DNA of 64,000 nucleotides from Marmoricola sp. Leaf446 (GTDB taxonomy: Bacteria; Actinomycetota; Actinomycetes; Propionibacteriales; Nocardioidaceae). A program made the translations under genes and the position numbers. Shown in pieces: positions 43,954 through 52,299 of this stretch; the first letter of the stretch is position 1; every line of letters begins with the position of its first letter. The notes beneath the pieces are model-generated. The model made no database searches. It was not told where the DNA came from and worked only from the letters and a program-made list of their open reading frames with translations. Location: positions 307,849-371,848 of the forward strand of contig NZ_LMRF01000002.1 in NCBI RefSeq assembly GCF_001424755.1, given 5' to 3'.

Positions 43954-43990
43954 CCACGAGGGCGAGGTCATGGTGACCTCGCCCTCGTGG
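43954..43990 (-). terminator. tRNA-Asp terminator, 17-bp perfect stem
   Basis: Arms 43954-43970 and 43974-43990 are perfect complements around tgg, immediately after tRNA-Asp and before the SRPBCC gene on the minus strand. Confidence 0.88.
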
Positions 43991-43993
43991 TGG

Positions 43994-44070
43994 TGGCGAC
44001 CCCGACGGGACTCGAACCCGCGGCCTCCGCCGTGACAGGGCGGCGCGCTAACCAACTGCGCTACGGGGCC
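43994..44070 (-). tRNA. tRNA-Asp (GTC)
   Basis: Acceptor ggccccg pairs with cggggtc, anticodon stem ccgcc/ggcgg encloses ctgtcac (anticodon GTC), and the T-loop is ttcgagt. Discriminator G and CCA are encoded. Confidence 0.97.
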
Positions 44071-44160
44071 TCGTGCGACTTCGTTTTGCGAAGCCACGGA
44101 ATGCTAACGCACGACCACGGCCAGCCTGAAATCGGCACCCCTCCGTGTCCGGCCGGGGAG

Positions 44161-44730
44161 TCAGGACCGCTCGGCGAGGGCCGTCAGCCGGGCGACGTAC
44201 GCCGGCCAGTCGGGGTCGTCGGGGAGGTTCGTGGACCACGGCAGCATGCCCACGGCCCCGTCGACCTGCTCGCGCAGGACGTCGGCGTGCCCGGCGTGGC
44301 GCTGCAGGTCGACGACGGTGTGCACCATCACCTGGTGCAGCGTCACCTCCTCGCCTCCCCAGTGGGCGACGTGGCCGACGGCCTCGAGCGGCAGCGACGC
44401 GATCGTCTCGTCGGCGAAGGCCTGCACCCGCCGGTAGAGGTCGAGGATGCCGGCCGAGGACTCCTCGGCCGTGGCGTACCAGTCGGCCTGGGGGTCCGCC
44501 CCGTCGTCCGCGACGAGCTCCTCGGGCGTGGCCCAGGTCCGGCCGAAGGTGGGGCCGAAGTAGACCGCCTCGACGTTGAGGGCGTGCTTGACGATGCCGA
44601 GCAGGTTCGTGCCGGTGGGGGTCCGCGGCAGCCGTTGCTCCCGCTCGGAGAGGCTCTCGAGCTTCCAGACGAGCGCGTGCCGCGCTCCCCGGAGGTAGGT
44701 GGTGAGCACGTCCTTGGGGCTCGGGGGCAT
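44161..44730 (-). CDS. DinB-family (DUF664) protein
   Basis: 189 residues of a DinB four-helix bundle. His ligands appear in GIVKHALNVE (~49) and HTVVDLQRHAGHAD (~135-148), the usual three-His metal site. Family members include mycothiol- and bacillithiol-dependent transferases, which fits an organism that also has mycothione reductase; the actual reaction is unknown. ATG, with CATGAT 6 nt upstream, looks leaderless. It lies 35 bp downstream of tRNA-Glu on the same strand with no clear terminator between them. Confidence 0.85.
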   Translation of the reverse strand: MPPSPKDVLTTYLRGARHALVWKLESLSEREQRLPRTPTGTNLLGIVKHALNVEAVYFGPTFGRTWATPEELVADDGADPQADWYATAEESSAGILDLYRRVQAFADETIASLPLEAVGHVAHWGGEEVTLHQVMVHTVVDLQRHAGHADVLREQVDGAVGMLPWSTNLPDDPDWPAYVARLTALAERS

Positions 44731-44764
44731 GGCGCCATCATGCCGCCGCCGGTCGGTCCGCGAG

Positions 44765-44837
44765 CACCCCCAACGGGATTCGAACCCGTGCTACCGCCGT
44801 GAAAGGGCGGGGTCCTGGGCCACTAGACGATGGGGGC
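44765..44837 (-). tRNA. tRNA-Glu (TTC)
   Basis: Acceptor gccccca/tgggggt, anticodon stem ccgcc/ggcgg with loop ctttcac (anticodon TTC), and T-arm acgggttcgaatcccgt. CCA is not encoded, unlike the three other tRNAs in this window. Confidence 0.97.
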
Positions 44838-44893
44838 CCGCCGCCCCGGAGGACGACGCGCAGAGTCTAGGACACCCCTCGGTCGGGAGGACC

Positions 44894-45244
44894 TCAGGCG
44901 TAGCCGAGCTCGTGCAGCGCCGCGTCGTCGATGCCGAAGTGGTGGGCGATCTCGTGCACCACGGTGATGCGCACCTCCTCGACGAGCTCCTCGGGCGTCT
45001 CGCACATCCGGGTCAGCGGTCCGCGGAAGACCAGGATCCGGTCGGGCTGGGCGAAGGTGTAGCTCGTGTCGCGCTCGGTCAGCGGGATGCCGTCGTACAG
45101 GCCCAGCAGCTCGGGCTCCTCGGCCGGCGGCTCGTCCTCGACGAGCACCACGACGTTGTCCATCAGCGCGGCCAGCTCGGGAGGTACGCCGTCCAGCGCT
45201 TCGCCCACCAGCTCCTCGAACTCGGTCTGCGTCGTCTCCAGCAC
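44894..45244 (-). CDS. Zincin-like metallopeptidase, 116 aa
   Basis: Small minimal-zincin family protein with active-site motif VVHEIAHHFGIDD (HExxHxxGxxD, ~95-107). The rest is an N-terminal helix (FEELVGEALDGVPPELAALM) and a strand region. Family members are of unknown substrate. GTG start with CACACT 6 nt upstream, the same arrangement as the glycosylase gene. The catalytic motif is intact. Confidence 0.9.
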   Translation of the reverse strand: MLETTQTEFEELVGEALDGVPPELAALMDNVVVLVEDEPPAEEPELLGLYDGIPLTERDTSYTFAQPDRILVFRGPLTRMCETPEELVEEVRITVVHEIAHHFGIDDAALHELGYA

Positions 45245-45289
45245 GTGCTCAGTGTGGCCGGGGCGCCAAGCGGGTGGGGTGCGGCCGTG

Positions 45290-45355
45290 GCGGCGTACTC
45301 CGAGACGAAAAGCACCCCCAGAGAGCTCCCGGGGGTGCTTCTCGTCTCGGACTAC
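45290..45355 (+). repeat. 66-bp palindromic dispersed element, copy B
   Basis: Arms identical to copy A (33866-33931), with a 25-bp centre that differs. In this copy, aagcaccccc and gggggtgctt extend the pairing, so the hairpin stem is about 24 bp with few mismatches. It lies just beyond the desaturase stop codon. Confidence 0.87.
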
Positions 45356-45365
45356 CCGGTCGTGG

Positions 45366-46526
45366 TCAGGCCGCGACGGTGGTCTCCGAGCGCTCCCGGG
45401 CGGGGAGCGGGGTGGGGTTGACCTTGCGCGACAGGAAGTCGTTGGGCAGCGAGAGGCGGATCACCTTGTGCCACGCGGACGCGACCTGCTTGGGCAGCGA
45501 GCCGGTGGTGTAGGTCAGGCCGTAGCGCTCGAACAGCGCCTCCACCTTGGGCGCGATCTCCTGGTAGCGGTTGCTCGGGAGGTCGGGGAAGAGGTGGTGC
45601 TCGATCTGGTAGCTCAGGTTGCCGGTGGCGATGTGCATGGCGCGCGAGCCGGTGATGTTGGCCGAGCCGAGCATCTGGCGGACGTACCACTCGCCCTTGG
45701 TCTCGCCCTCGATCGACTTCTTCTCGAAGGTGGAGACACCCTCGGGGAAGTGGCCGCACATGATCACCGAGTGGGTCCACAGGTTGCGGCCCAGGTTGGC
45801 CACGAAGTTGGCGGCCAGGGTGTTCAGCGCGGAGGGGCCCGAGAGCAGCGGGTGGACGACGTAGTCCTTGGTGGCCTGCTTGCGGATCTTGCGCAGCGTC
45901 TGGCTCAGCTTGGCCTTGAACTCGGGCGTCTTGGTGCGCTTGCGCTTGATGTTCTTGCCCAGCTCGAGGTCGTACGCCGCGATGCCGTACTCGAAGAAGC
46001 ACGCGTTGATGAAGTTCCACAGCGGCTGCGCGACGTAGAACGGCACCCACTTCTGGTCCTCGTCGACCCGCATGATGCCGTAGCCGAGGTCGTTGTCCTT
46101 GCCGACGACGTTGGTGTAGGTGTGGTGCAGCTCGTTGTGCGAGTGCTTCCACTGCTCGGCCGGGGAGGCGTTGTCCCACTCCCAGGTGGTCGAGTGGATC
46201 TTGGGGTCGCGCATCCAGTCCCACTGGCCGTGCATGACGTTGTGGCCGATCTCCATGTTCTCGAGGATCTTGGCGACCGTCAGGCCCGCGGTGCCGGCGA
46301 TCCACGCCGGCGGGAACAGCGAGAACAGCAGCACGGCGCGCGAGCCGAGCTCGAGCTTGCGCTGCACGTCGATGACCTTGCGGATGTACGCCGCGTCGCT
46401 CTCGCCGCGGGCGGCGACGACCTCGGCGCGGATGGCGTCGAGCTCGCGGCCGATCTGCTCGATGTCCTCCGGCGTCAGGTGGGCGATCGGGTTCTCGGCG
46501 GTGGTCTTCTTCTGGAGCACGGTCAT
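45366..46526 (-). CDS. Membrane acyl-CoA (fatty acid) desaturase
   Basis: Di-iron desaturase, 386 residues. Three His boxes: GHNVMHGQ (~94), HSHNELHHTYTN (~130) and QIEHHLFPD (~313). Membrane helices are around SRAVLLFSLFPPAWIAGTAG and FINACFFEYG. The sequence resembles mycobacterial DesA3 (Rv3229c), a stearoyl-CoA delta-9 desaturase; the QIEHH box also occurs in front-end desaturases, so the double-bond position is not certain. It is coupled in an operon to the reductase upstream (55 nt). The ribosome site is aaggaga. Confidence 0.92.
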   Translation of the reverse strand: MTVLQKKTTAENPIAHLTPEDIEQIGRELDAIRAEVVAARGESDAAYIRKVIDVQRKLELGSRAVLLFSLFPPAWIAGTAGLTVAKILENMEIGHNVMHGQWDWMRDPKIHSTTWEWDNASPAEQWKHSHNELHHTYTNVVGKDNDLGYGIMRVDEDQKWVPFYVAQPLWNFINACFFEYGIAAYDLELGKNIKRKRTKTPEFKAKLSQTLRKIRKQATKDYVVHPLLSGPSALNTLAANFVANLGRNLWTHSVIMCGHFPEGVSTFEKKSIEGETKGEWYVRQMLGSANITGSRAMHIATGNLSYQIEHHLFPDLPSNRYQEIAPKVEALFERYGLTYTTGSLPKQVASAWHKVIRLSLPNDFLSRKVNPTPLPARERSETTVAA

Positions 46527-46581
46527 GGTGTTCTCCTTCGTGGTCGTGGGTCGAGCTGGGGGGTGACCCGGGGTCGGGGGG

Positions 46582-47721
46582 TCAGTGGTCGATGCGGCAC
46601 GGGCCGGCGGCGGCCGAGATGCAGGTCTGGATGTTGACGCCGTCGCCCTCGACGGCAGTGGTGATGTCGCCGCTGCGCAGGTCGCGGACGACGCCCTCGC
46701 GCAGCGGGAGCACGCAGCCGAAGCAGACGCCCATCCGGCAGCCGCTGGGCATCAGCACGCCGGCGTCCTCGGCCTGGTCGAGGATGGGTCGGTCGCCGGT
46801 GGCCTCCAGCGCGATGCCGGACTTGTCGAAGCTGACGGTGCCGCCCTCGCCGGTGACCAGCGTGGCGACGCGGAACTGCTCGGTGAGCAGCTCCAGGCCG
46901 CGCTCGGCGTGGTGCGCGCCGAGGGCGTCCAGCAGGCCGGCGGGGCCGCAGGCCAGCGTGACGCGGGCGTCGAGGTCGGGCACCAGGTCGACGAGGTCGG
47001 CGACGTCGAGCACGCCGTGCGTGTCGTCGTACCGCGCGACCAGGGTGATCAGGCCGGCGCGGTCGAGCTCGCGCAGGTTGGCCAGGAAGATCGAGTCGGG
47101 CTCGGTCGGGGCGACGTGCACGACGGTGATGTCGTACGCCGCGCTCCGCGGCAGCGCGACGGCGCCGGAGTCGGTGACCGGGAACAGGTTGCGCAGCATC
47201 CCGATGACCGGGGTGATGCCCGAGCCCGCGGTGACGAAGAGGAACTTGCCGCCCTCGGGGGGCAGCACGAACTCGCCGGCGGCCTGCTCGAGGTGGACGA
47301 GCGTGCCGACGCGGGCGTCGTGGACGAGGTGGTTGCTGACCTTGCCCTCGGGGACGGCCTTGACGGTGACCGAGATCCTGCCGTCGGCGCGGGGGCCGTG
47401 CGTCAGGGAGTAGGCGCGCCACTGGCGGACGCCGTCGACGTCGATGCCGATCCGGACGTACTGGCCGGGCACGTGCCCGGCCCAGTCGGCACCGGGGCGG
47501 ATCACGATGGTGGCCGCGTCGGCGGTCTCCGCGTGGATCGACTCGATCCGGCCCCGCAGGTCGGCGCCGCGTCGCAGCGGGTCGATGATGTCGAGGTAGT
47601 CCGAGGGCACCAGCGGGGTCGCGGCCAGCTCGGCGACCTTGCGGGCACCGTCCTTGAGCGACGTCATCCAGCGGGGGGTCCCCGGGCTGGTGAGTCGCAC
47701 GAACGCAGTGGTGGTGGCCAT
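46582..47721 (-). CDS. Ferredoxin reductase-type oxidoreductase for the desaturase
   Basis: 379 residues. After an N-terminal ~65-residue extension comes an FAD domain (WRAYSLTHG), an NAD(P) domain (FVTAGSGITPVIGML, CGPAGLLDAL) and a C-terminal plant-type [2Fe-2S] domain (MPSGCRMGVCFGC, then TCIS). This single-chain electron carrier matches mycobacterial Rv3230c, partner of DesA3. It would pass electrons from NADPH to the di-iron desaturase encoded just downstream. Divergent from the PucR-type regulator. Confidence 0.93.
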   Translation of the reverse strand: MATTTAFVRLTSPGTPRWMTSLKDGARKVAELAATPLVPSDYLDIIDPLRRGADLRGRIESIHAETADAATIVIRPGADWAGHVPGQYVRIGIDVDGVRQWRAYSLTHGPRADGRISVTVKAVPEGKVSNHLVHDARVGTLVHLEQAAGEFVLPPEGGKFLFVTAGSGITPVIGMLRNLFPVTDSGAVALPRSAAYDITVVHVAPTEPDSIFLANLRELDRAGLITLVARYDDTHGVLDVADLVDLVPDLDARVTLACGPAGLLDALGAHHAERGLELLTEQFRVATLVTGEGGTVSFDKSGIALEATGDRPILDQAEDAGVLMPSGCRMGVCFGCVLPLREGVVRDLRSGDITTAVEGDGVNIQTCISAAAGPCRIDH

Positions 47722-47731
47722 GGCTCTACTC

Positions 47732-47802
47732 TTCGTGAGTCAGGGGTTAAAGTCATGAGCCTGCGGCGTGAATCGAACGCCTCGTCTTGTTCGTGAGGAA
47801 CA
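47732..47802. promoter_or_regulatory. Divergent control region with TTCGTGAG repeats
   Basis: Direct repeats TTCGTGAG at 47732-47739 and 47790-47797 are 58 bp apart. The second lies inside the inverted repeat TGTTC-GTGAG-GAACA (47788-47802). This is the only gap between the reductase and regulator genes, so operators for self and target control are expected here. Confidence 0.45.
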
Positions 47803-47806
47803 AAAG

Positions 47807-49009
47807 ATGGCACGACAGCGCACGCTCCGCCTCACCCGACGCACTGTCACCGACCTGCGTGCCTCCCTGCCGCAGGTGGCCGACCGGACGGTCTCGGCCA
47901 TCACCGACGAGGTGCCGAGCTACTCCGAGGCCTTCACCGGTCACATGGGCGAGACCATCCGCGGCGCGGTCGAGCTGGCCCTCGGCGGCTTCCTGTCGCT
48001 GGCCGAGCGGTCCCGCGGCGCTGAGCAGTCGCCGACGGCCGTGGCGGCCGACGGGGCCTACCAGCTGGGTCGCGGCGAGGCCCGGAGCGGCCGGTCGGTC
48101 GACGCGCTGCTCTCGGCGTACCGCATCGGGGCGCGGGTGGCGTGGCGCGAGATGTCGACGACCGCGGTGGCGGCCGGGCTGGACGCCGAGAACGTCGGCC
48201 GCTTCGCCGAGCTGGTCTTCGCCTACATCGACGAGCTGTCCGCGGCCAGCGTCGCCGGGCACGGCGACGAGCGCGAGACCACCGGGCGGGTGCGGCAGCG
48301 GCTGCTCGAGCGGCTCGCGGCGCAGCTGCTCGCCGGGGCGGACGCCGAGGCCGTCGAGCGGGCGGCCGAGGAGGCGGGGTGGCCGGTGCCCGAGACGTTG
48401 ACGGCGGTCCTCGTGCCCGACTCCCAGGCCCGCGCCGTGCTCGCGTCGCTGCCGCCGGAGACGCTCCAGGTGGCCGAGCCGGTCGAGGTCCACGGCGAGG
48501 AGGGGCTGGCGGTGCTGCTGGTGCCCGACGTCCACGAGCACCGGCGCGGCGCGCTGCTGCGCGCCCTGGAGCACCGCTCGGCCGTGGCCGGCCCGGCGCG
48601 CCCCTGGCCCGCGGTCGGCGCCTCGCTGGCGCGCGCGGTGCGGGTGCGCGAGCTGGGCCGGGGGCCCGACTCCGAGGCCCACCTCGCCGAGCTGGTGCTC
48701 TGCGCCGACGCCGTGGCGCTGGAGGACCTCCGTGCGCGGGTGCTCGCCCCGCTCCGCGAGCTGCGGCCCGGCAGCGCGGAGAAGCTGGTGGAGACGCTGC
48801 GCTCGTGGCTGCTGCACCAGGGCCGCCGCGACGCCGTGGCCGCCGACCTGTTCGTGCACGCCCAGACGGTGCGCTACCGGATGACGCAGGTGCGGGAGGT
48901 CCTCGGCGACCGCCTCGACGACCCGGTGGCGGTGCTCGAGCTCACCGTCGCCCTCGGCACCCTCGACCCCGAGGCATGGGCGGCGGAGACGGCCGACGAC
49001 GCCGGCTGA
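47807..49009 (+). CDS. PucR/CdaR-type transcriptional regulator
   Basis: 400 residues. The C-terminal ~60 residues are the PucR helix-turn-helix (WLLHQGRRDAVAADLFVHAQ, TVRYRMTQVREVLG). The middle is a GGDEF-like degenerate region, and the N-terminal ~160 residues form a helical sensor domain (RSGRSVDALLSAYRIGARVAW). ATG 47807 has gaggaa 5 nt upstream. Being divergent from the desaturase operon with an 85-bp gap, it probably controls it; direction (activation or repression) is unknown. Confidence 0.88.
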   Translation: MARQRTLRLTRRTVTDLRASLPQVADRTVSAITDEVPSYSEAFTGHMGETIRGAVELALGGFLSLAERSRGAEQSPTAVAADGAYQLGRGEARSGRSVDALLSAYRIGARVAWREMSTTAVAAGLDAENVGRFAELVFAYIDELSAASVAGHGDERETTGRVRQRLLERLAAQLLAGADAEAVERAAEEAGWPVPETLTAVLVPDSQARAVLASLPPETLQVAEPVEVHGEEGLAVLLVPDVHEHRRGALLRALEHRSAVAGPARPWPAVGASLARAVRVRELGRGPDSEAHLAELVLCADAVALEDLRARVLAPLRELRPGSAEKLVETLRSWLLHQGRRDAVAADLFVHAQTVRYRMTQVREVLGDRLDDPVAVLELTVALGTLDPEAWAAETADDAG

Positions 49010-49018
49010 GCAGCCTGC

Positions 49019-50506
49019 CTACAGCGCCGAGTGGACCAGGTCGCCGGCCACCCAGGTGGCGTCGGAGCGCACGGCGCGCAGCACCTTCGCCTGCTCGACG
49101 GGGTCGCCGGCCGGCAGCGGGTCGGTGTCGAGCAGCGCGAGGTCGGCGACGTCGCCGACCGCGACGGTGCCGCGCCCGTCGGTGCTGGCGGCCAGGGCCT
49201 CGGCCACGCTCAGGTGCTGCTCGGGGTGCCAGGCGTCCTCGTCGGGCGCGCCGCGGTGGACGGCGGCCGCGATCGCGAGCCAGGGGTCGAGCGGGGCGAC
49301 GGGGGCGTCGCTGCCCAGCACCACCTCGACGCCGTCGTCGACGAACCAGCGCAGCGCGAAGCAGCGCTCGGTCCGGTCGGGCCAGATGGTCTCGGTGAGC
49401 AGCCGGTCGTCGATGAGGTGGGCCGGCTGCACGCTGGCGCGGACGCCCAGCTGCGCCATCCGGCGCGAGTCCTCGCGGCGCACGAGCTGGGCGTGCTCCA
49501 CCGACCCGCGGACCCCGGTGGCCTCGAAGGCGTCCAGCGCCTGCCAGACGGCCGCGTCGCCGATCGCGTGCACGGCGACGTCGAGGTTGCTGCGACGGGC
49601 GTGGTCCAGCGCCCAGTGCAGCCCGGAGGCAGAGATGTTGGCCGCGCCGTGGCCGCCGCCGGCGTACTCCCGGCAGCACCAGGCCGTCCGGGTGTTCAGC
49701 GAGCCGTCGGAGATGATCTTCAGCGGCCCCATGGTGACCAGGTCGCCGCACTCGGGCAGAGGCTGGCCGGTCTGCATCCCGGCGGCGGAGAACTCGTCGA
49801 GGGTGTCGACGTAGGCCCCGACCCGGACGCGCAGCAGCGCCGCCCCGGCCTCGACGCGGGCGGGCCAGGCGCTGAAGGACTGGTCGAACTCGAGGTCGAC
49901 GAGGCCGGTGACCCCGCGGGCCGCCGCCTCGCGCATCACGTGCAGGTAGGCCTCGGGGCTGGTGCCGTCGGTGCCGACCAGCCGCACCAGCCGGGGGTAC
50001 GTCGCGAACCACTCGCCCTCGCTGACCATCCCCTCGCGCTCGGCCAGCGACAGCGCGCGCATCGCGACCCGGTTGAGCCAGGCGTGGTGGCCGTCGCCGG
50101 CGATGAGCACGACCGCCCGGTCGCCGGCGAGCTCGTCGAGCACCTGGGTGGTGGGCGGCTCGGACCAGGTGGCGGGCCGGTGGCCCCAGCCGACGACGGG
50201 GAGCCCGGCCACGGCGTCGAGCCGCTCGGCGACCTGGTCGAGCACCTCCTGCCGCGACCTCGTCGTGGTGAGGTCGAGCCGCTGGGCCGCGAGCGCCCAC
50301 TGGCCGAGGTGCACGTGCTGGTCCCACAGGCCCGGCACCAGCCAGCGGCCGTCGGCGGCGACCTCGGGCAACCCCTCGGCGCGCAGCCCCTCGCCGACCT
50401 CGCGCACGCGGCCGTCGACGACCCGCACGTCGACCGGCCCCGGCGGGACGGCGGCTCCCGGGCCGACGGGCACGAGACGGGCGCGACGGAGCAGGAGGTC
50501 GGACAT
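49019..50506 (-). CDS. Amidohydrolase (YtcJ-like)
   Basis: 495 residues. WDQHVHLGQWALA supplies the HxH metal pair, LKIISDGSLNTRTA the Lys region, VHAIGDAAVW and VEHAQLV the later His ligands, and VLGSDAPVAPLDPW the final Asp. This is the YtcJ/Nfda-type amidohydrolase 3 group, acting on N-acyl or exocyclic amines; substrate unknown. ATG with TAGCGT 7 nt upstream is leaderless; that box overlaps the stop codon of the fluoride channel gene. Confidence 0.88.
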   Translation of the reverse strand: MSDLLLRRARLVPVGPGAAVPPGPVDVRVVDGRVREVGEGLRAEGLPEVAADGRWLVPGLWDQHVHLGQWALAAQRLDLTTTRSRQEVLDQVAERLDAVAGLPVVGWGHRPATWSEPPTTQVLDELAGDRAVVLIAGDGHHAWLNRVAMRALSLAEREGMVSEGEWFATYPRLVRLVGTDGTSPEAYLHVMREAAARGVTGLVDLEFDQSFSAWPARVEAGAALLRVRVGAYVDTLDEFSAAGMQTGQPLPECGDLVTMGPLKIISDGSLNTRTAWCCREYAGGGHGAANISASGLHWALDHARRSNLDVAVHAIGDAAVWQALDAFEATGVRGSVEHAQLVRREDSRRMAQLGVRASVQPAHLIDDRLLTETIWPDRTERCFALRWFVDDGVEVVLGSDAPVAPLDPWLAIAAAVHRGAPDEDAWHPEQHLSVAEALAASTDGRGTVAVGDVADLALLDTDPLPAGDPVEQAKVLRAVRSDATWVAGDLVHSAL

Positions 50507-50513
50507 GGGGTGA

Positions 50514-50519
50514 ACGCTA
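50514..50519 (-). promoter_or_regulatory. Leaderless -10 box (TAGCGT)
   Basis: Seven nt before the amidohydrolase ATG on the minus strand. Confidence 0.6.
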
Positions 50520-50861
50520 GAAGAGGGTCGCGGCGAGCGCGTATCCGGTGGTCGCCAGCAGCAGGCAGCCGCCCACCGTCGCTGCGGCGTACGCCGTCCC
50601 GCGCCGTGCCCCCAGGTCCACCGACTGCACCGCGAAGCTGGAGTAGGTCGTCAGCGCACCGCAGAACCCGGTGCCCAGCAGCGCCAGCACGTGGCCGCCC
50701 ACGGCCGCCCCGACGAGGCCGCCCAGCACCAGCGAGCCGACCAGGTTGACCAGCAGCGTCCCGTGGGGCCAGCGGCCGTCCCAGCGGTGGGCGGCGAGCA
50801 GCCGCAGCGGGGCGCCGACCGCCGCCCCGAGGGCGACCAGCAGCGCGGTGCCCGCGGTCAC
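50517..50861 (-). CDS. crcB: Fluoride channel subunit FluC/CrcB (second of pair)
   Basis: 114 residues, four membrane helices. NLVGSLVLGGLVG and GFCGALTTYSSFAVQ are the CrcB signatures (central polar Asn and the TTxSSF track). FluC works as an antiparallel dimer; organisms with two genes may build it from both. GTG start overlaps the upstream crcB stop (GTGA). No fluoride riboswitch was seen in front of the operon. Confidence 0.93.
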   Translation of the reverse strand: MTAGTALLVALGAAVGAPLRLLAAHRWDGRWPHGTLLVNLVGSLVLGGLVGAAVGGHVLALLGTGFCGALTTYSSFAVQSVDLGARRGTAYAAATVGGCLLLATTGYALAATLF

Positions 50862-51253
50862 CGGGCCGCTCCCCGCACGGCCCGGCTCACCAGCAGCACG
50901 GCCAGCAACGCACCCACCAGCGTCCCCAGCACGTACGCCGCCCCGGCGACCGGCCTCCCGGCGTCGAGGAGCACCACGGTGTCCACCGACGCGGCCGACA
51001 TCGTGGTGAACCCGCCGAGGACGCCGGTGCCGAGCAGCGGAGCCGCCCAGTCGCGGCGGCGTACGACGGCCAGGGCGGGGAGGGCGGCCAGCAGCCCGCT
51101 GCCGACGACGTTGACGACGACCACGACCCACGGCAGCGCGCCGGGCGCCGCCGGCCACGCGAGCGTGAGCGCCCACCGCAGCAGCGCCCCGACGGCGCCC
51201 CCGACCGCCACGGCGAGCAGGTGGGAGGCAGGGAGCGGGGCGGACCCGCTCAC
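50858..51253 (-). CDS. crcB: Fluoride channel subunit FluC/CrcB (first of pair)
   Basis: 131 residues with four membrane helices. Signatures VGGAVGALLRW, VNVVGSGLLAAL and GVLGGFTTMSAASVD are present, with the TTxS track as TTMSAAS rather than TTYSSF, so the pore-lining residues differ from its partner. This fits a two-gene heterodimer. GTG overlaps the stop codon of the ATPase-like regulator (GTGA). Confidence 0.92.
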   Translation of the reverse strand: MSGSAPLPASHLLAVAVGGAVGALLRWALTLAWPAAPGALPWVVVVVNVVGSGLLAALPALAVVRRRDWAAPLLGTGVLGGFTTMSAASVDTVVLLDAGRPVAGAAYVLGTLVGALLAVLLVSRAVRGAAR

Positions 51254-52203
51254 GCCGTGGTGACGACCGACGTGGGGCCGTCCCAGGGCAGCGGGGCATC
51301 GCCGCGGCCCTGGCGCTCGAACTCGGTGAAGTACCAGTTCTGCAGCTCCACGATCACCTCGGGCGGCCGCAGCGCCAGCAGGTGCTCGTCGGCGAACTCG
51401 CGGTAGATCTCGACGTAGAGGTCCCGGAGCCGGGCCATCGTCACCGGCGCCGTCGCCGGCACCAGGTAGTCGAGGTCGACGGTCTCGAGGTTGTCGGCGA
51501 TGGCCTGGTCGAGCGTGGAGACCCCGACGGCGACCCGTCGCTCGCGGTCGGCCTGCACGTAGGCGGCCGTCATCTCGTGGGCGAGCGGGTAGTTCTCGGG
51601 CGAGGTGAGCGAGAGCAGCCGCAGCTCGCGGCGGGTCTCGTAGTAGAAGGTGCGCAGCAGGCTGAACAGTCGCGGCGGCAGCCGCAGCAGGCGGATGTTC
51701 AGCTGCGGCTCGTCACCGGCCTCGGTGCTGTCCTCGAGACCGAAGTCGGGGTCGAAGTCGAAGATCTCGCCGGTGCGGCCTCCGTGGTCGCCGTCGCCCT
51801 GCGGCTCGAACCACACCGACTTGCTGCTGCCGTCGTGGGCCAGGTCGGAGCCCCAGCGGGCCGACATCATCGCCACCAGGTCGAGGCCGCGCCCGAACGT
51901 GGTGACGTTGAGGTCGTCGACGTCCTCGGGCTCCGGCGACATCTCCGAGCGCTGCGGCGGCACGGGGGAGGAGTCGACGACCTCGATGCGGGGGTGGTCG
52001 ACGGTGCCGCGGATCCGCACCGACAGCGGCGGCTGGGAGTGGATCAGCGCGTTGGTGACCAGCTCGGAGACGCCGAGCGCGGCCGACTCGACGAGGTCGT
52101 CGCGGCCGATCTCCGCGAGCACGCGTGTGACCCACGAGCGCGCCAGCTTGACCGACGGGGGACTCGCGGGGAGGACGAGTGATCGCTTGGTCAGCGGCAC
52201 CAT
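51250..52203 (-). CDS. Anti-sigma-type (HATPase_c_2) regulatory protein
   Basis: 317 residues. The first ~140 form a GHKL ATPase domain of the RsbW/SpoIIAB type: SVKLARSWVTRVLAE, LGVSELVTNALIHS (N-box), then VVDSSP and TFGRGLDLV (G-box-like). The second half (~170-300) is helical and has no clear family (LNIRLLRLPPRLFSLLRTFY). Such proteins bind sigma factors or phosphorylate anti-anti-sigma partners. It is translationally coupled to two fluoride channel genes, an unusual neighbour. ATG could also be read as GTG one codon later. Confidence 0.8.
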   Translation of the reverse strand: MVPLTKRSLVLPASPPSVKLARSWVTRVLAEIGRDDLVESAALGVSELVTNALIHSQPPLSVRIRGTVDHPRIEVVDSSPVPPQRSEMSPEPEDVDDLNVTTFGRGLDLVAMMSARWGSDLAHDGSSKSVWFEPQGDGDHGGRTGEIFDFDPDFGLEDSTEAGDEPQLNIRLLRLPPRLFSLLRTFYYETRRELRLLSLTSPENYPLAHEMTAAYVQADRERRVAVGVSTLDQAIADNLETVDLDYLVPATAPVTMARLRDLYVEIYREFADEHLLALRPPEVIVELQNWYFTEFERQGRGDAPLPWDGPTSVVTTA

Positions 52204-52266
52204 CCCTCGCCTTCGCCCGCGACACGTGGAAGACGGTCGCCTGGTCGCGACCGCCCGCTGGAGTTC

Positions 52267-52272
52267 AGCGTA
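52267..52272 (-). promoter_or_regulatory. -10 box (TACGCT) for the ATPase-fluC operon
   Basis: Lies 64 nt before the ATPase-gene start on the minus strand, in the 96-bp gap after the mycothione reductase gene. Confidence 0.4.
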
Positions 52273-52299
52273 GGGGAACCGGCACTCCCGCGTCTCGGA

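Noticed and set aside
43474-44097. Longer frame for the SRPBCC gene reading back through tRNA-Asp
   Set aside because: The extra N-terminal sequence is the translated tRNA, a well-known annotation artefact; ATG 43905 gives a normal family start.
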